DNA of 64,000 nt from Affinundibacterium flavidum (GTDB lineage: Bacteria > Pseudomonadota > Gammaproteobacteria > Burkholderiales > Burkholderiaceae_D), in NCBI RefSeq assembly GCF_014284175.1, contig NZ_JACOGA010000017.1:1-64000 (forward strand), given 5' to 3'. The notes beneath the pieces were generated by a model that was given only the letters and a program-made list of their open reading frames with translations, did not search any database and was not told the DNA's origin. How positions within the stretch are numbered: the first letter of the stretch is position 1; every line of letters starts with the position of its first letter. The translations under genes were made by a program, and so were the position numbers. Shown here one piece after another: positions 16,369-26,304 of the stretch.

Positions 16369-16914
16369 TTCTGATTTTCAGTTTCAAATTCATTTTTTTA
16401 ATTTAGTTTCGATTTCCAGCCTACCATGTCAGAGCAAAAAATCTGCATCAATGTTGAACGGAGATACACATTTCCAATCATGTTTATGAAAAATGTACCG
16501 AAAAAAACACAAAATCTACCGTTTCAACACAAAAATATTTGTGCACCAAAACATTCCAAAGTAAGAAAAGTGAAGTGATTCCGTTAAAAATTCGCACCAG
16601 TTTCGTGAATTTGAAAATCAACACTGGCCAATTTCGCACCAAGAAATTGCATGCAAAAATCTACGTGCACGATATACGATTTGAGAATAATCCTCATACG
16701 AAATAGCAATTTCGCTGCATTAAATTCTGCACGTATATTGACTCCATCGGCTTCGCAATTTCGATCAATATTTCTCTCAATGTGGACTAAACAATGCTGA
16801 CCCTGCCAATACCGGTGTGTAGACTCAGCAAGGTAAAACACTTTGAAGAATTATTTATTCACAACCAAAAGTTGTCGTGAAGTCGTCCTATTTCTTAACC
16901 TAAATGGAGCAGCT
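16369..16914. other. Intergenic region, no supported gene
   Basis: 546 bp, AT-rich. Apparent short frames (one of 85 codons on the minus strand at 16584-16841) lack a ribosome site, recognisable motifs or coding-like composition. The region must hold promoters for the divergent ClpP-like and TonB-C genes. A plausible ribosome site (AAATGGAG) precedes the ATG at 16915. Confidence 0.5.
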
Positions 16915-17292
16915 ATGAAAACCTCAACACATTTCTCTCGTACCGCATTCTCGACAATATTAGCTACATTATTGGCAGGCTCAAGCCTCATCGCTAGTGC
17001 CAGTGAGAGTTCGAATCCATGGACGAATAATACTTGCAGCGCCCCTGAATACGATGGCAGCATGTTGCGTGGTGACGAAAAAGGCTCCGTTAAATTACGT
17101 TTCACGACCGATGCCAGTGGGAATGTCGTGGATGCGAAAATCGAAGAATCCAGCGGCCATGCAAAACTTGACCGTGCATCATTGGCAGCGCTGAAAAGCT
17201 GCCGTTTCGCTGCCACGAATAGTATCAATACCAGCGCATCAAACGACAGCAAAGCCTCACGCTTAGTGACATTTGCCTGGATGATCAAATAG
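16915..17292 (+). CDS. Small secreted protein with TonB C-terminal domain
   Basis: 125 residues. A signal peptide (about 1-27, LLAGSSLIASA) is followed directly by a TonB_C-like domain: GSVKLRFTTDASGNVVDAKIEESSGHAKLDRASLAALKSC, typical 'energy transducer TonB' periplasmic sequence. It lacks the transmembrane energising helix and the Pro-rich linker of true TonB, so it cannot couple to ExbBD directly. Such stand-alone domains are common and of uncertain role. The ATG at 16915 follows GGAGCAGCT; an in-frame ATG at 16843 lacks a site and would bury the signal peptide. Confidence 0.8.
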   Translation: MKTSTHFSRTAFSTILATLLAGSSLIASASESSNPWTNNTCSAPEYDGSMLRGDEKGSVKLRFTTDASGNVVDAKIEESSGHAKLDRASLAALKSCRFAATNSINTSASNDSKASRLVTFAWMIK

Positions 17293-17420
17293 GTTTACAA
17301 CATGGGAACAAGTGGCTAAGCGATAAGGCGACAGAGCAACAGCGCAACAAAGTAACGAGGCGGTGAAGCGACGAAGCCATCAAGCCACAAAAAAACTAAA
17401 AGGCGGTAGTAGAAAAAAAC

Positions 17421-17458
17421 AAGCAGGCAAAGTAGTATCTTTGCCTGCTTAGTTTTTT
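17421..17458. terminator. Bidirectional rho-independent terminator
   Basis: AAGCAGGCAAAG (17421-17432) pairs perfectly over 12 bp with CTTTGCCTGCTT (17439-17450) around TAGTAT. TTTTTT follows on the plus strand and AAAAAAA precedes it, giving a T-run on the minus strand. It separates the convergent TonB-C and GGDEF-EAL genes. Confidence 0.92.
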
Positions 17459-17501
17459 GTACTAACTAATTTTTGTACTAGCTGATTTTTGTACTAGTGA
17501 C
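17454..17501. repeat. Three tandem 16-bp repeats after the terminator
   Basis: TTTTTGTACTAACTAA (17454-17469), TTTTTGTACTAGCTGA (17470-17485) and TTTTTGTACTAGTGAC (17486-17501) share TTTTTGTACTA. The first overlaps the T-run of the terminator. The array ends 9 bp before the stop of the GGDEF-EAL gene. Confidence 0.75.
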
Positions 17502-17510
17502 TGGCAATTT

Positions 17511-20441
17511 TCACAGGAAATCGGTACGCCAGTTTTTTACCCAATCAGGAATATCAGCCGCTGGCATAGGTCGGGCAATGCCATAGCCTTGCGCTTTCTC
17601 ACAGCCTATCGATAATAGTTTTCGACCATGCGCAGTGGTCTCGACACCCTCCGCGATCACGCATCGATGAAACGCAGTTGCTAAGCCTATTACCCCTTGA
17701 ATGATGGTTAGATCGCCTTCATCTTCTAACATATCACGCACAAAACTTTGATCAATTTTGAGTATCCGCGCAGGCAGGCGTTTCAAATAGCGTAGTGACG
17801 AATAACCGGTACCAAAATCATCTAATGCAAAAGCGATACCCATAGACTGACAAGTCTGAATCACTTGTGAAACCTGATCAATGTCGTCGAGCGCACTACT
17901 TTCCAAAATCTCCAATTCCAATTTTGAGATCAATGACTTCGGATAGGCTGCTAACTGTGTTTGCAAGCGCTGCGTAAAATCCGCCTGTTGCAACTGCAAT
18001 GCTCCGACGTTCACACTGACCGAAATATCCAAACCCAACGCCCGCCATTGCATCATCTGCGCCAATGCCGTCGCAATCACCCATTCTCCCAGCTCGATAC
18101 TGAACAGATGATTTTCTACTGCGGGCAAAAAATTGGCGGGTGAGAGTAATCCTTTAGTTGGATGCTGCCAGCGTATCAATGCTTCGGCGCCAAACACTTC
18201 ACCAGTCCGCATATTGACTTTGGGCTGATAAAACAAAACGAATTCACGCCGTAGAAATGCCTGTTGAATTTGGGTTAAATCGTCGCGCTGCACTTTAATT
18301 GCGGCGTCCTGCGCGATGTCAAACAAGTGGAAACAATTTTTACCGGCTTGCTTAGAGAGATACATAGCCTGATCCGCATGACGCAACAACTGCTCAGCGT
18401 CAACGCCATCTTGCGGATAGATCGTGACGCCAATACTGGCGCTGACTTGCAAATCGACGTGGTGCAAAGTTAGCGGTTCAGATGCGGCCGACAATAAGCG
18501 ACTGAGCACAGGCTCGCAATCCTTGCTTTGCTCTAGGTCCGTCAGGATCGCGACAAATTCATCTCCACCGATTCTTGCTAAAGTATCGCCTTCGCGCAAG
18601 GCAGCGCGTAGTCGCCCAGCAACAGTGATAAGTAGTTCATCTCCCATGCTATGACCATGAAGATCATTGACAGTTTTAAAACCATCCAAATCCAAAAACG
18701 CTACTGCCAGTGAATTGCCACGTCGCTGACATTGATGCATGGCTTGCTGCATACGATCAGCCAACAGTACTCGATTCGGCAAGTGAGTTAAGGCATCGTA
18801 ATGAGCGATGTGTTCCAACATGCCGTTGGAACGCTCTAATTCTGAGTAAGCATTTTTCAAGGCAATTTGCGACAATTTTTGTTCGGTAATATCTTGGAAA
18901 ATACCCGTCAAACGTATAGCTTTACCTTCATGCATAGTCACGTTGCATGTCGTTCTGATCGAAATTTTCCTTCCCTTGACCGTAAATTTTTCCAGCTCAA
19001 GATCGTAAGCCTCGCCCGCTTCCGTAGCGCGTTCCAACGCTGCCAGTAATTTAGTTTTAGACTCTGGTAAGAAGTAACTGATGCCTGCATCTATCGTCGG
19101 GTCAAATTCTGCAGGCGTCGTATCATGTATGCGATAAGTTTCCTCAGTCCAGGTCAACTTTCTGGTACGCAGGTCAATTTCCCAACCGCCAATTTGCGCA
19201 ATTGCCTGACACTCGGCCAGCAATTTTCGCGATGTCGCAAGATCTTGTTCAATGCGCTTACGATCACTAATATCTTGTGCCGTGCCGGTTAAGGCGATCA
19301 CTTTGCCTGTCTGGTCAAACAATGGTTCGCTCTTGGCTTCTATCCACAGTACCTCACCATTTTCTTTCGGATAGCGAAAATCTAACTGGCATCGTTTTTG
19401 GCCATGGAGGTATACGTCATACATCTGTTTGAATTGCGCCTGATCATCAGGGTGTACGCGTGCAATAACTTGCTCTACTAATGGTGGTCGCTGCTTGGGA
19501 TCGAAACCAAAAATCCTATACATTTCGGCGGACCACACTGCTGTATTTTCTACAAAATCGCGCTGCCAACTTCCGATTTTCGCCGTCGCCTGCGCCGCCG
19601 CTAAACTGCGTTCGCTATTTTGTAACGCGATCGAATTTTTCTTGCTAAACGATATGTCGGTATTGGTTCCGAACCACTGCAATATTTGTCCATTCTGGTC
19701 ACGCAAAGGCAATGCGGAAGCAATATGCCAACGGTATTCACCATCGGCGCGCCGCATGCGAAATTCAACTTCGCAAGGGTCACCAGTGGCGATAGATAAC
19801 TGCCAGCGTCGGCGCGCCTCTGGAAGATCGTCGGTGTGAATTAATTGCTCCCACCCTTCCCCATAAATACTTTCTTTGGGAACCTTAAAAAAATCCAAGG
19901 CGCGTTGGTTCACATAGGTAATCCCGCCGTCACGATCGGCGGTCCACACTTGCTGTGGGATAGTTTCTATTAATGTACGAAAGCGTAATTCACTTTCATT
20001 GAGCGCGTGCTCTATGGTTTTTCTCTGTGTGATATCACGGGCAATGCCAAAAACTGCAACAATCTCCCCTGCGGGATCGCGCACCGGGCTGGCACGCATT
20101 TCCATCCAGAGCGAACGCCCTTTCAATCCGGTAATCTTGAATGTCAGACTTAATTGCTCGCCGTTACATACTCTGGTGTGCAAGTCTAAAAAAGCGGGAC
20201 GAAATTTATTGTCAACCAATTCATCTAAAAATGCGCCTTCTACTTGTTCAAAACTATCTGCCTCTATCAAGTTCAGACCTGCAGCATTGATTTGCAGTAA
20301 GCGACCATCTAACGAAATCAGCTTCAAGCATTCAGAAAAGACATGATGCAAACTGGGTTCATTAATAATTTTCGTCAGATTCAATAGTGTATTTGGCATC
20401 GTTCTTTTCAGCATAGGTGAATCGACTTTGTGACAGGTCAT
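17511..20441 (-). CDS. PAS(x4)-GGDEF-EAL cyclic-di-GMP protein
   Basis: 976 residues with no clear membrane segment. Four PAS/PAC units span about 15-140, 147-270, 275-395 and 400-525, each ending in a PAC-type tail such as FGIARDITQRK or LTGTAQDISDRK. They are followed by a GGDEF domain (about 540-705) and an EAL domain (about 715-965). The diguanylate cyclase site is intact (ARIGGDEFVAIL), with an RxxD-type inhibitory site five residues before it (REGD). The phosphodiesterase residues are also present (EALIRW, DDFGTGYSSLRYL, AEGVET). It could make or break c-di-GMP in response to cytoplasmic signals. MshE in this window carries a c-di-GMP-binding N-terminal domain. Internal Met10 and Met15 are alternative starts. 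Confidence 0.93.
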   Translation of the reverse strand: MTCHKVDSPMLKRTMPNTLLNLTKIINEPSLHHVFSECLKLISLDGRLLQINAAGLNLIEADSFEQVEGAFLDELVDNKFRPAFLDLHTRVCNGEQLSLTFKITGLKGRSLWMEMRASPVRDPAGEIVAVFGIARDITQRKTIEHALNESELRFRTLIETIPQQVWTADRDGGITYVNQRALDFFKVPKESIYGEGWEQLIHTDDLPEARRRWQLSIATGDPCEVEFRMRRADGEYRWHIASALPLRDQNGQILQWFGTNTDISFSKKNSIALQNSERSLAAAQATAKIGSWQRDFVENTAVWSAEMYRIFGFDPKQRPPLVEQVIARVHPDDQAQFKQMYDVYLHGQKRCQLDFRYPKENGEVLWIEAKSEPLFDQTGKVIALTGTAQDISDRKRIEQDLATSRKLLAECQAIAQIGGWEIDLRTRKLTWTEETYRIHDTTPAEFDPTIDAGISYFLPESKTKLLAALERATEAGEAYDLELEKFTVKGRKISIRTTCNVTMHEGKAIRLTGIFQDITEQKLSQIALKNAYSELERSNGMLEHIAHYDALTHLPNRVLLADRMQQAMHQCQRRGNSLAVAFLDLDGFKTVNDLHGHSMGDELLITVAGRLRAALREGDTLARIGGDEFVAILTDLEQSKDCEPVLSRLLSAASEPLTLHHVDLQVSASIGVTIYPQDGVDAEQLLRHADQAMYLSKQAGKNCFHLFDIAQDAAIKVQRDDLTQIQQAFLRREFVLFYQPKVNMRTGEVFGAEALIRWQHPTKGLLSPANFLPAVENHLFSIELGEWVIATALAQMMQWRALGLDISVSVNVGALQLQQADFTQRLQTQLAAYPKSLISKLELEILESSALDDIDQVSQVIQTCQSMGIAFALDDFGTGYSSLRYLKRLPARILKIDQSFVRDMLEDEGDLTIIQGVIGLATAFHRCVIAEGVETTAHGRKLLSIGCEKAQGYGIARPMPAADIPDWVKNWRTDFL

Positions 20442-20531
20442 AGAACAGAGAATCTACGTAAGAGTTTCTCACAGACCAAGAAATGATGCTAGAAATGATG
20501 TCAGAAATGCGGCGGGATTGAGGCAATCAAT

Positions 20532-20570
20532 AAAAAACTTGAAGCATTTCTGCAAACGCTTCAAGTTTTA
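20532..20570 (-). terminator. Rho-independent terminator after the amidohydrolase operon
   Basis: AAAACTTGAAGC (20534-20545) pairs with GCTTCAAGTTTT (20558-20569). Read on the minus strand, it is followed by a T-run. It lies 20 bp downstream of the amidohydrolase stop. Confidence 0.88.
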
Positions 20571-20590
20571 TTAAGACATAGGCAACAACT

Positions 20591-22036
20591 TTAAGGCTGC
20601 GTCTTTTGTAGATACTTTTGCTGGTATTTTTCAGTCAAACGCGATTGCTTGGTGCTGATATCCACTCCTCTGCCTTGAATGTAGACCTGCTCAACCTGGC
20701 TAGTCGTCTCTAAAGGGTCACCCGTGGAGACGAAAAAGTTCGCCAATTTGCCCGCCTCTAAAGAACCCAGTTTATCGGCAATCCCAAGAATCTGCGCAGG
20801 GTACAAAGTAATTGCTTTCAAAGCTTCATTCGAGTCTAAACCAAAAGTCGCTGCAACAGCCGCTTCGTAAGGCAAGTTACGTTCATTCGGCGCGTCATCA
20901 TCGGTACCGCTACGCGCGATACAAAATTGCACCCCAGCCTGCGCAAGCTTTGCAGCAACCGTGAAGTAAGCATCGTAATCAGCACCACGACGCATAGGCA
21001 GTTTATGAATGCCAGTCACAATTACTGGTACCTGCTGTTGCTTCAATACATCTGCCAAGACTGGTGCATCGGCGCCACCAACAATCACCGCTTTCAGGTT
21101 ATAGCGTTTGGCAAAATTCAAAGCAAAGCGAATTTGACTGACGTCTTGCGCATGAAAATACACTTGCCGTTTGCCAGCTAAAGCAGCTTGCATCGCTTCC
21201 CAGCGCACATCGATTTGCGTGCCATCGTTTTGCGCGCGTGCATCACGATAAGTAATCGCCGCATCGAAGGCATCTTCCAACATCTTTAATCGCTGCATAC
21301 TAGATTTACGAATTTCGTCTAATCGCGTATCAAATGGCGCTGGAAATAATTCAGGATTAAAGCGCAAATTCGGCAAAGTGATATGCAAACCCACTTCTGC
21401 TTGCACCGCCATTTCCTCCCAAGTCCAGCCATCCATTTGTATCAATGCGGAAGTGCCATTGATTAATCCAGCGGGTGAATTCGGCACCGATAAACTAGCG
21501 AGCACGCCGTTGGCACGTGCCGTAGTGATCAATTCTGAATCTGGATTCACCGCAACCAAAGCACGGGCGTTTGGATTGATTGCGCCTGCCTCCGCATAAT
21601 CAAGCGTGGCACGCACAGACTGGACTTCAGCTAAACCCATAACCGTATTAGCGGCAATCATGCCCGGATAAATGTGCTTACCGCTGACATCGATCACCTT
21701 GGCATTGGCGGGTATTGCCACTTGATTGCCAAGCGCAACGATGCGGCCTTTATCAATCAGCATACTGCCATTCGGAATATTCTCGCCGCTGATCGTATGC
21801 AAGGTCGCGCCTTTAAATACCAAGGGTATTTTTTGCGCTGCCGCTGGTACATTATCTGAGGCTTGAGTCAAGCCACTCAAAGCAGACAAGATGCTCATAG
21901 CAATCAGGCTTGCCGTGCTGATCTTCGCACGCTGCACGCAATGAGTTAATACAGTTTTCTTCATCATAGAATTTGGATTCGAGGTTAATTGTACGAACGG
22001 TAAAGAGGAGAATTTACTCAATGAGTTCATCATCAT
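20591..22036 (-). CDS. Secreted amidohydrolase-like protein lacking the HxH metal motif
   Basis: 481 residues. An N-terminal signal region (about 24-59) is followed by an amidohydrolase superfamily fold: the N-terminal beta-sandwich GRIVALGNQVAIPANAKVIDVSGKHIYPG, and the C-terminal NPAQILG-like ITLYPAQILGIADKLGSLEAGKLANFFV. At the place of the usual D-x-H-x-H after YPG the sequence reads MIAANTVMGL, so the first two metal ligands are missing. The start at 22036 is chosen because its ATG overlaps the TGA of the upstream gene (ATGA) and has AGGAGA just upstream, indicating translational coupling. It probably acts with its larger partner in the periplasm. Confidence 0.85.
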   Translation of the reverse strand: MMMNSLSKFSSLPFVQLTSNPNSMMKKTVLTHCVQRAKISTASLIAMSILSALSGLTQASDNVPAAAQKIPLVFKGATLHTISGENIPNGSMLIDKGRIVALGNQVAIPANAKVIDVSGKHIYPGMIAANTVMGLAEVQSVRATLDYAEAGAINPNARALVAVNPDSELITTARANGVLASLSVPNSPAGLINGTSALIQMDGWTWEEMAVQAEVGLHITLPNLRFNPELFPAPFDTRLDEIRKSSMQRLKMLEDAFDAAITYRDARAQNDGTQIDVRWEAMQAALAGKRQVYFHAQDVSQIRFALNFAKRYNLKAVIVGGADAPVLADVLKQQQVPVIVTGIHKLPMRRGADYDAYFTVAAKLAQAGVQFCIARSGTDDDAPNERNLPYEAAVAATFGLDSNEALKAITLYPAQILGIADKLGSLEAGKLANFFVSTGDPLETTSQVEQVYIQGRGVDISTKQSRLTEKYQQKYLQKTQP

Positions 22037-25000
22037 TCTTCTCCTGTACATTCATGTTCTTCTGCACCCATCCAATAACCAGTGCGATGTTTGCTCAACA
22101 TGTGCATCCAATGTTGTAACTCCAGATACACACGATTCGCTTCCAACATTTCTGCGGCTGTTTTTGGTGCGCTCATTTTTTCCGCAACAGCGTCTTTCGG
22201 CTTCGCATTTGGTGTTGTTGGCGCTGCTGTCCGATTCGCGATCACACTAGCTGCAATACGTTGACGTTCTTCTTGAGCTTGCTGACGCAAGCGCGCATCG
22301 GCCGCCAAATCAAAGTAACGACGACCTTCAATCCAGGTTTGTTCAGCACGGCTGAAAGTCGATAAAGGGCTGGTATTCCAGATCACAAAATCAGCGTCTT
22401 TGCCAACTTCTAAGGAACCGGTTCTGTCATCGATGTGCAATTGTTTGGCAGGATTTAAAGTGACGAATTTCAAGGCTTCTGTTTCAGACAAACCACCATA
22501 TTTCACCGCTTTTGCCGCTTCGGTGTTGAGGTGGCGCGCCAACTCGTCACTGTCCGAATTGAAGCTAGTCACAACGCCCGCTTTGTGCATCAAAGCGCCA
22601 TTAAATGGAACTGAATCGCTAACTTCCATTTTATAACCCCACCAATCGGAGAAGGTCGAACCACCTGCACCTAAGGCAGCGATTTCGTCAGCGACTTTAT
22701 AACCTTCCATCACGTGTTGGAAAGTACCTACCATCAAATTAAATTCTTTCGCAATCCGCGCAAACATCAGAATCTCATCTTGACGATAAGAGTGAATATG
22801 GATCATGCGCTTACGGTCGAGTAATTCCACCAAGGTATCCATCTGCAAATCGCGACGTGGTTCTACCATCGTGGAAGGAGACTTACGCCATGCTTCACGT
22901 TCTTCTTTATAAGCGCGAGCAGCTAAGAATCCACTACGCAAAATTTGCTCAACACCCATCCGCGTTTGTGGGTAGCGACCAGTTGCATCATTGCCCCAAT
23001 TCGACTGTTTAACGTTTTCACCTAAGGCAAATTTAATCCCTGGGAACGCGCCTTCCAATTTCAAGCCTTCAGCATCCGAGCCCCAACGCATTTTGATGAC
23101 TTGATTTTGCCCGCCTATCGTGTTTGCCGAACCGTGCAAGACGTTCGCCGTGGTCACACCACCTGCCAGTTGACGATAGATATTGATGCTACTGGCGTCA
23201 ATTACGTCCGCCACGCGCACTTCCGCAGTAATGGAACTGGTACCTTCATTGATCCCCTGCATCATCGCAGTGTGCGAGTGTGCATCGATAATGCCCGGGC
23301 TGATGTGTTTGCCGCTGGCATCGATGATTTCAGCATTGGCTGGCGCTTTCAGATTGCTGCCCACCGCGCTGATTTTTCCATCGACTACGAGCATATCTGC
23401 CTGCTCAAGTTTGCCCGCTTTGCCACTGGTCCATATCGTCGCATTTTTAAGTAATACTGCGGCTGATCGATTTGGTGTCTGCGCTGCAAATGGTCCCGCT
23501 GGATAGACATTGCTCCAGGCGGCGACTGCTTTTTCCGCTTTAGCTGGCGTTGTGTCTGGATTCGCTGCCTTGGTACGGCTGGCGGTCCATACTACGGCTT
23601 TCTCTTGACCTTGTTGTAGCGTCCCCGTCAAGCTGTCGCCACGACCTTCTGCGACAATCGCAGTGTCGCCGTAGCGTGCTAGCAATTGATTATCACGCAA
23701 GGTCAAATCGACATTGACGCCGTCGATATTCAACATTGGTTTCGCCGCTGGGCCAGTGATATTCCAGCTTTGCGTCTTACCACCTGCATTCACAGTCCAA
23801 CTGCCGCGTAGTTCGAAACGATTATAGTTTTCGGTGACGAATGGTTTACCGTCAACAAAGGTGATTTCAATATTTGCTTTGTCATCACTGAACATATCGC
23901 CACTGGCAACCACAATATTGGCTAAGTGACCCGGAGTCAAACTGCCCAGACGTTTTTGCTCTCCAAGTAATTTTGCCGGTGTCGTAGTTAACCCAGCGAG
24001 TGCCTGATCGATACTCAAGCCGCGACGTATTGCTTGACGCAAGCGCATCCAAAAATCTTTCTTGGCATCTTTCAAACCTGCCGGAGTGATCGCGAATTCA
24101 ACACCCGCTTTATCCAGCATTGCCAGATTTGACGGTGCCTGTTCCCAGTGCTGCATCGCTTCTAAAGAAGTATCCAATAACATATCGGGATTCTCGACTT
24201 CTGGCGCGTTAGGATACGCGAGCGGAACAATCACCGGCATACCACCTGACTTTAATTGCTGAGTACGGCGATATTCATAGCCATTGCCTTGCAAAATCAC
24301 ACGCAACTTAAATTCATCGCGGATCTTTGCAACACGTTGATACGCTTGTTCATTATCGGTAGCATAAATAACTGGCTGGCGACCTGCCAATACTGGCTTC
24401 AAGGCTTCCAATGAATCATTCAACTGTGGCCGTTCTGATTTTACTTTTGACTCTGTAGCACGCTGATACCACTGTGCGTCATAGAAGGTCTGGCGCACTT
24501 GTGCGATCACACCCATCAATGAACTTGGATAAGCTGCACCACGTCCGGATTCGAGTTCGTTTGCCATGTGTTGTGCTACGCGCGTGTTCAACACCAAGGA
24601 CTTCGCGTTGTCGCTACCGTTCAAATTAATCAGCGCACTTTGTCCACGAAAGATTCCCGCGCCAGGTGCAGCCAATACTGTCGTAAAGCCTAATTCGCGT
24701 ACGGCTTTGATTTCATCTGCACGCACTTCTAATTGATTTGATACATCTTGTTCAGGCCGGACGCGCGGGTTTTCACTCGCTAAGGCACGACCATTCACTA
24801 CACGTGGCGCGACAGTACGTGCCGCCGAAGCAGGGCCAACGGGTGCTGCTGGCGATAGGCCTGCGGGTACCGCAACACTACTTGCCATATCGATGAATCC
24901 AGGATACACCGTGCGCCCATCCAGTTTCCAGACCTTAGCGCCAGCGGGCACGGACAAATTCGCCCCTGCCGCGACAATCACGCCATCCCGCATGATTAAG

Positions 25001-25191
25001 GTGCCGTTTTCTACCACTTTACCTGGTGCCAACACCAAACGTGCGCCTGTCAACGCGTGCCAGCGCGGATTATTTTCGTGTAATCCCTCAATTCTGGCAG
25101 TACCCACCTGCGCACTTGCATAGGCAGATAGCAGGCTAAGTGTGCCCAACATCACTGCGGAAATAGGCTTTAGTCGCCAACGAATTTGCAT
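22033..25191 (-). CDS. Secreted tandem amidohydrolase (two amidohydrolase units in one chain)
   Basis: 1052 residues. The signal peptide (about 1-27) is cleaved after YASA. Unit 1 (about 40-480) has the amidohydrolase frame (VYPGFIDMASSV, then TTPAKLLGEQKRLGSLTPGHLANIVV) but no HxH. Unit 2 (about 590-1000) has the intact metal motif ISPGIIDAHSHTAMM, later His residues in MIHIHSY and GTFQHVMEGY, an Asp in SFNSDSDELAR, and LNPAKQLHIDDRTGSLEVGKDADFVI. Only the second unit therefore looks catalytic. Relatives include imidazolonepropionase- and prolidase-like peptidases; the substrate is unknown. ATG 25191 has GGAG five bases upstream. Its stop overlaps the start of the next gene by 4 bp. Confidence 0.88.
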   Translation of the reverse strand: MQIRWRLKPISAVMLGTLSLLSAYASAQVGTARIEGLHENNPRWHALTGARLVLAPGKVVENGTLIMRDGVIVAAGANLSVPAGAKVWKLDGRTVYPGFIDMASSVAVPAGLSPAAPVGPASAARTVAPRVVNGRALASENPRVRPEQDVSNQLEVRADEIKAVRELGFTTVLAAPGAGIFRGQSALINLNGSDNAKSLVLNTRVAQHMANELESGRGAAYPSSLMGVIAQVRQTFYDAQWYQRATESKVKSERPQLNDSLEALKPVLAGRQPVIYATDNEQAYQRVAKIRDEFKLRVILQGNGYEYRRTQQLKSGGMPVIVPLAYPNAPEVENPDMLLDTSLEAMQHWEQAPSNLAMLDKAGVEFAITPAGLKDAKKDFWMRLRQAIRRGLSIDQALAGLTTTPAKLLGEQKRLGSLTPGHLANIVVASGDMFSDDKANIEITFVDGKPFVTENYNRFELRGSWTVNAGGKTQSWNITGPAAKPMLNIDGVNVDLTLRDNQLLARYGDTAIVAEGRGDSLTGTLQQGQEKAVVWTASRTKAANPDTTPAKAEKAVAAWSNVYPAGPFAAQTPNRSAAVLLKNATIWTSGKAGKLEQADMLVVDGKISAVGSNLKAPANAEIIDASGKHISPGIIDAHSHTAMMQGINEGTSSITAEVRVADVIDASSINIYRQLAGGVTTANVLHGSANTIGGQNQVIKMRWGSDAEGLKLEGAFPGIKFALGENVKQSNWGNDATGRYPQTRMGVEQILRSGFLAARAYKEEREAWRKSPSTMVEPRRDLQMDTLVELLDRKRMIHIHSYRQDEILMFARIAKEFNLMVGTFQHVMEGYKVADEIAALGAGGSTFSDWWGYKMEVSDSVPFNGALMHKAGVVTSFNSDSDELARHLNTEAAKAVKYGGLSETEALKFVTLNPAKQLHIDDRTGSLEVGKDADFVIWNTSPLSTFSRAEQTWIEGRRYFDLAADARLRQQAQEERQRIAASVIANRTAAPTTPNAKPKDAVAEKMSAPKTAAEMLEANRVYLELQHWMHMLSKHRTGYWMGAEEHECTGEE

Positions 25192-25378
25192 ATAGTCTCC
25201 TCAACTTGAAGCAACAAAGGCCGCGTCTCAGATACCGTCATCTGTCCTCGGCGCCATTTTTTTAATTCTTAAAATAGTGGTGTGATCTTAAATTTGATCT
25301 CAATCCCGATCGAACACAACAAACTGGGTTCCGATCAAACTTTCTCTCGGCATATTGCCAAGAAGCATTTTTGGACAT

Positions 25379-25407
25379 AAAAAAAGGGAATAAATTCCCT
25401 TTTTTTT
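25379..25407. terminator. Rho-independent terminator
   Basis: AAAAAAAGGGAA (25379-25390) pairs with TTCCCTTTTTTT around TAAA. T-runs are present on both strands. It is downstream of the AraC-type gene (minus). The remaining 25192-25515 spacer (324 bp) shows no gene. Confidence 0.88.
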
Positions 25408-25515
25408 GAAATAAATGCTAAGAAGAAAATCAGCTAAATTGTATGCTGAAGATTCATTATGACGGATCCCTTGTGCGGATCCTTAGTGGAAAAGTAAGGC
25501 AAAATACAACAGAAC

Positions 25516-26304
25516 TTAAGCCTTATTGGTGGTCAACAAAACTTCACGATACTCAGTCGGAGTCATACCAACGGTAGCCTTAAACATCCTTGAAAACGCA
25601 CTATGATCTTGATAGCCACAGGTCGCAGCAATATCAGTGATGCTGCGTTGGCTATCTGCCAGCATACCGGTCGCGGCATCGAGCTTGACTTTGATCATGA
25701 ATTGTCTAGGCGTCAGTGAAAAGATTTTTTGAAAATAGCGTTCGATCTGCGCCACTGATAAATTCGTAATTTGTTCTAGCTCTATCATCGGGACAGTTTC
25801 ACCAAAATGCGTGTGGATATGACGCACCGCCGCTGCGATCCGATGATATACGGGATGCCGCTGATCAGGCATACCCAAATCGCGAGATGTACCGCTCAAA
25901 CCTATCACTTTGCGATTCTTGTCGTACAGAGGAATTTTATTCGTCAAACACCAGCCGGGATCACGGTCGGGGTACAGGTGCAATTCCAATTGATCTTTCA
26001 CTTCGTAGCCTTGCTGCAATACCAGTTGATCTTGTTCTTGGTAACTCGTCGCCAAGGAAGCTGGAAAAACCTCCTCCGCACTACGCCCGATCAATTGGTC
26101 TTTTTCCTTCAAGCCGCAGCGACTCACCAAGGTCTGATTTACCACGACATAACGCCCATGCAAATCTTTCACAAAAAACACTAGATCTGGCATCGCATCG
26201 AACAGGGGCTCAGCAAAGAAAATATCTGCGATGCCGTCCGCCAGTTGCTGCCTGCCAATGTTATCGATCAAACTGAGCTTGGTTCGCATAGAATTCTGTA
26301 GCAT
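25516..26304 (-). CDS. PAS-containing AraC family transcriptional regulator
   Basis: 262 residues. A PAS domain (about 30-145: LFDAMPDLVFFVKDLHGRYVVVN, ending VIGLSGTSRDLG) is joined to a C-terminal AraC double helix-turn-helix (about 155-257). The latter has ITDIAATCGYQDHSAFSRMFK and the family ending TPTEYRE. This architecture is common for regulators of amino-acid catabolism in proteobacteria. The nearest divergent target is the DapA-like aldolase gene at 27014, 709 bp away. M6 (26289) is an alternative start; neither start has a strong ribosome site. Confidence 0.88.
   Translation of the reverse strand: MLQNSMRTKLSLIDNIGRQQLADGIADIFFAEPLFDAMPDLVFFVKDLHGRYVVVNQTLVSRCGLKEKDQLIGRSAEEVFPASLATSYQEQDQLVLQQGYEVKDQLELHLYPDRDPGWCLTNKIPLYDKNRKVIGLSGTSRDLGMPDQRHPVYHRIAAAVRHIHTHFGETVPMIELEQITNLSVAQIERYFQKIFSLTPRQFMIKVKLDAATGMLADSQRSITDIAATCGYQDHSAFSRMFKATVGMTPTEYREVLLTTNKA

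Noticed and set aside
16584..16841. 85-codon minus-strand frame
   Set aside because: No ribosome site, no motif and AT-rich non-coding character.
16843..16914. Upstream start of the TonB-C protein
   Set aside because: It would place about 24 residues before a good signal peptide; the ATG at 16915 has its own ribosome site.
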